Part shown: one piece after another, positions 61,843 to 62,617 of the stretch | Position numbering within the stretch: the stretch's first letter is position 1 | Layout of the letters: every line of letters starts with the position of its first letter | DNA from: an uncultured Novosphingobium sp. | GTDB taxonomy: Bacteria; Pseudomonadota; Alphaproteobacteria; Sphingomonadales; Sphingomonadaceae | Reading direction: 5' to 3' | Length of the DNA stretch: 62,617 bases | NCBI GenBank assembly: GCA_937864195.1 | Contig: CALMJG010000200.1 | Location: 1-62,617 of the forward strand | The notes under the pieces: model-generated | Database searches by the model: none | Told to the model about the DNA's origin: nothing | Seen by the model: the letters and a program-made list of their open reading frames with translations, nothing else | Position numbers and translations under genes: made by a program

Positions 61843-62376
61843 ATGACAAACCGATGCGCATCGATTGGGTTAGCTGGCATACTGTTGCTCACGGCTTGTT
61901 CCTCGGATCGCGCGCCTTCCGCAGCGAAAGCAGAAACTGATAAGCTGAAAGCGGGCGAGATCATTACAACTATATCACTCGCTCCTCATCAGTGGCGCAA
62001 AGATGCAGATTGCTTCGAGCGAGGTGCGCAAACCCTTGATGAAACATCCGGCTACTTCGACGCGGAACGGGTCAAGTGGCGGAACTCACGTACATTCCGA
62101 GGGTATTTTTACACCAACTTCGAAGGGGCATCATTTGTCGCCGCCCAACGCACCGAGCTTTCGGACGGGCTTGGGGACGGGCGCTACCAAGCTGACTTGT
62201 ACTCTGATGCGCTGGACCTCCCTCGCTCGATGGAGCAGCAAATTTACTGGATCGAGTTCATCGGCAAAGAGGCGCTTTGCAATTCACAGACTTTGGACGA
62301 CGCCAAGTTCGATGTTCCCATGTCTAGGAACCTTGTGCGGGTTGACCAAATCATACGGAAAGCGCGCGTCCGTTAG
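61843..62376 (+). CDS. Putative lipoprotein, lower GC than its neighbours
   Basis: A 177-residue protein with a lipoprotein signal (LLLTACSS, Cys19) and no recognised domain. It has an aromatic-rich middle (WRNSRTFRGYFYTNFEGASFVAAQR) and two further cysteines. The base composition is visibly lower in GC (about half) and uses codons such as ATA, ACA and TTA that are rare elsewhere in the window, so it may be acquired. The ATG at 61843 is preferred over the TTG at 61840; no good ribosome-binding site is seen. Confidence 0.62.
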   Translation: MTNRCASIGLAGILLLTACSSDRAPSAAKAETDKLKAGEIITTISLAPHQWRKDADCFERGAQTLDETSGYFDAERVKWRNSRTFRGYFYTNFEGASFVAAQRTELSDGLGDGRYQADLYSDALDLPRSMEQQIYWIEFIGKEALCNSQTLDDAKFDVPMSRNLVRVDQIIRKARVR

Positions 62377-62574
62377 CCCAATCCTTCTGTCACAACGTCC
62401 GCTTTTGTAACAATGCGATAGCGGACATTCCTCAGTCCCCAACTTGCCCACGCGCCTGCGGGGAACCAACCCCAAAACCCCCATCGGCCCGCATCGGCCG
62501 CTGGCCGAACGGGCACTGGCCAATCCGCGCCTTGCTCCCTAAGTTCGCGTCAGGACTGAAACCAAGGAACCACA

Positions 62575-62617
62575 ATGGGATTTGCCCGCAAGGTCTGGCA
62601 CCTGCTCGTCGGCATCA
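62575..62617 (+). CDS. sppA: Start of a gene cut by the window edge, probably signal peptide peptidase SppA
   Basis: Only 14 codons are visible: MGFARKVWHLLVGI. AAGGA lies six bases before the ATG, so the start is real. The FARKVWHLLVGI beginning resembles the N-terminus of sphingomonad SppA (S49 peptidase), just before its membrane segment. The identification rests on this short stretch alone. Confidence 0.5.
   Translation, partial: MGFARKVWHLLVGI

Overview
This is 62.6 kb of GC-rich (by eye well above 60%) alphaproteobacterial chromosome, most likely from a sphingomonad (Sphingomonadales; Erythrobacter- or Novosphingobium-like). The clues are the alphaproteobacterial gene orders (recX-DUF192, NDUFA12-DUF2155-aat, tRNA-Trp upstream of secE-nusG-rplK-rplA), dispersed palindromes of the TTCGTGTCGAG type, and sphingomonad-style TonB, TPR and SPOR proteins. 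Assignments rest on reading motifs by eye; no database search was run.

Layout. 1-2.8 kb: end of an ABC-type efflux system (HlyD-like adaptor, FtsX-type permease, ATPase). 2.9-16.7 kb: a nitrate respiration block. A Crp/Fnr regulator lies divergent to narK(fusion)-narG-narH-narJ-narI-parvulin-moaA-moaB-moeA. The nine operon genes overlap or nearly touch, and the divergent intergenic region holds two perfect FNR boxes and one partial one. The operon encodes nitrate/nitrite transport, the membrane nitrate reductase, its chaperone, a PPIase and part of the molybdenum cofactor pathway; the order matches the Pseudomonas aeruginosa nar operon. No nitrite reductase is present. 16.7-23.3 kb: a TonB-like protein, acetyl-CoA synthetase, lipocalin, DUF2721 protein, and an XpaC/TelA/PHA-granule-family cluster. 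23.4-30.7 kb: subtilisin-like exported protease, fatty acyl-AMP ligase, recX, DUF192, NDUFA12, DUF2155 and aat. 30.7-34.6 kb: tRNA-Trp, a membrane protein, secE, nusG, rplK, rplA. 34.7-45.6 kb: lipoproteins, a CinA-domain protein, an EthA-like monooxygenase, CorA, a serine hydrolase, a DUF47-Pit phosphate transport pair behind a Pho-box-like site, and an exported redox module (cytochrome c, ALO-type flavin oxidase, DSD1-like PLP protein).

45.6-54.1 kb: rimO, a small membrane protein, an overlapping serS-surE-nlpD-K+ channel cluster, tRNA-Val, DUF3297, a CHAP protein and der. 54.2-59.1 kb: bacterioferritin and its ferredoxin, then a Sel1/SPOR protein divergent from an orphan ParA, a ribbon-helix-helix-like protein and a TPR/SPOR protein, with a perfect 11-bp inverted repeat between them. 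59.2-61.4 kb: aspartate carbamoyltransferase with a catalytically degenerate dihydroorotase homologue (PyrX type). 61.4-62.6 kb: a repeat-bearing gap, a lower-GC lipoprotein gene and the first codons of a probable sppA.

The best candidates for something little described are the ParA/RHH/SPOR locus, the three-gene cytochrome c-flavin oxidase-PLP module, and the structured leader before secE.
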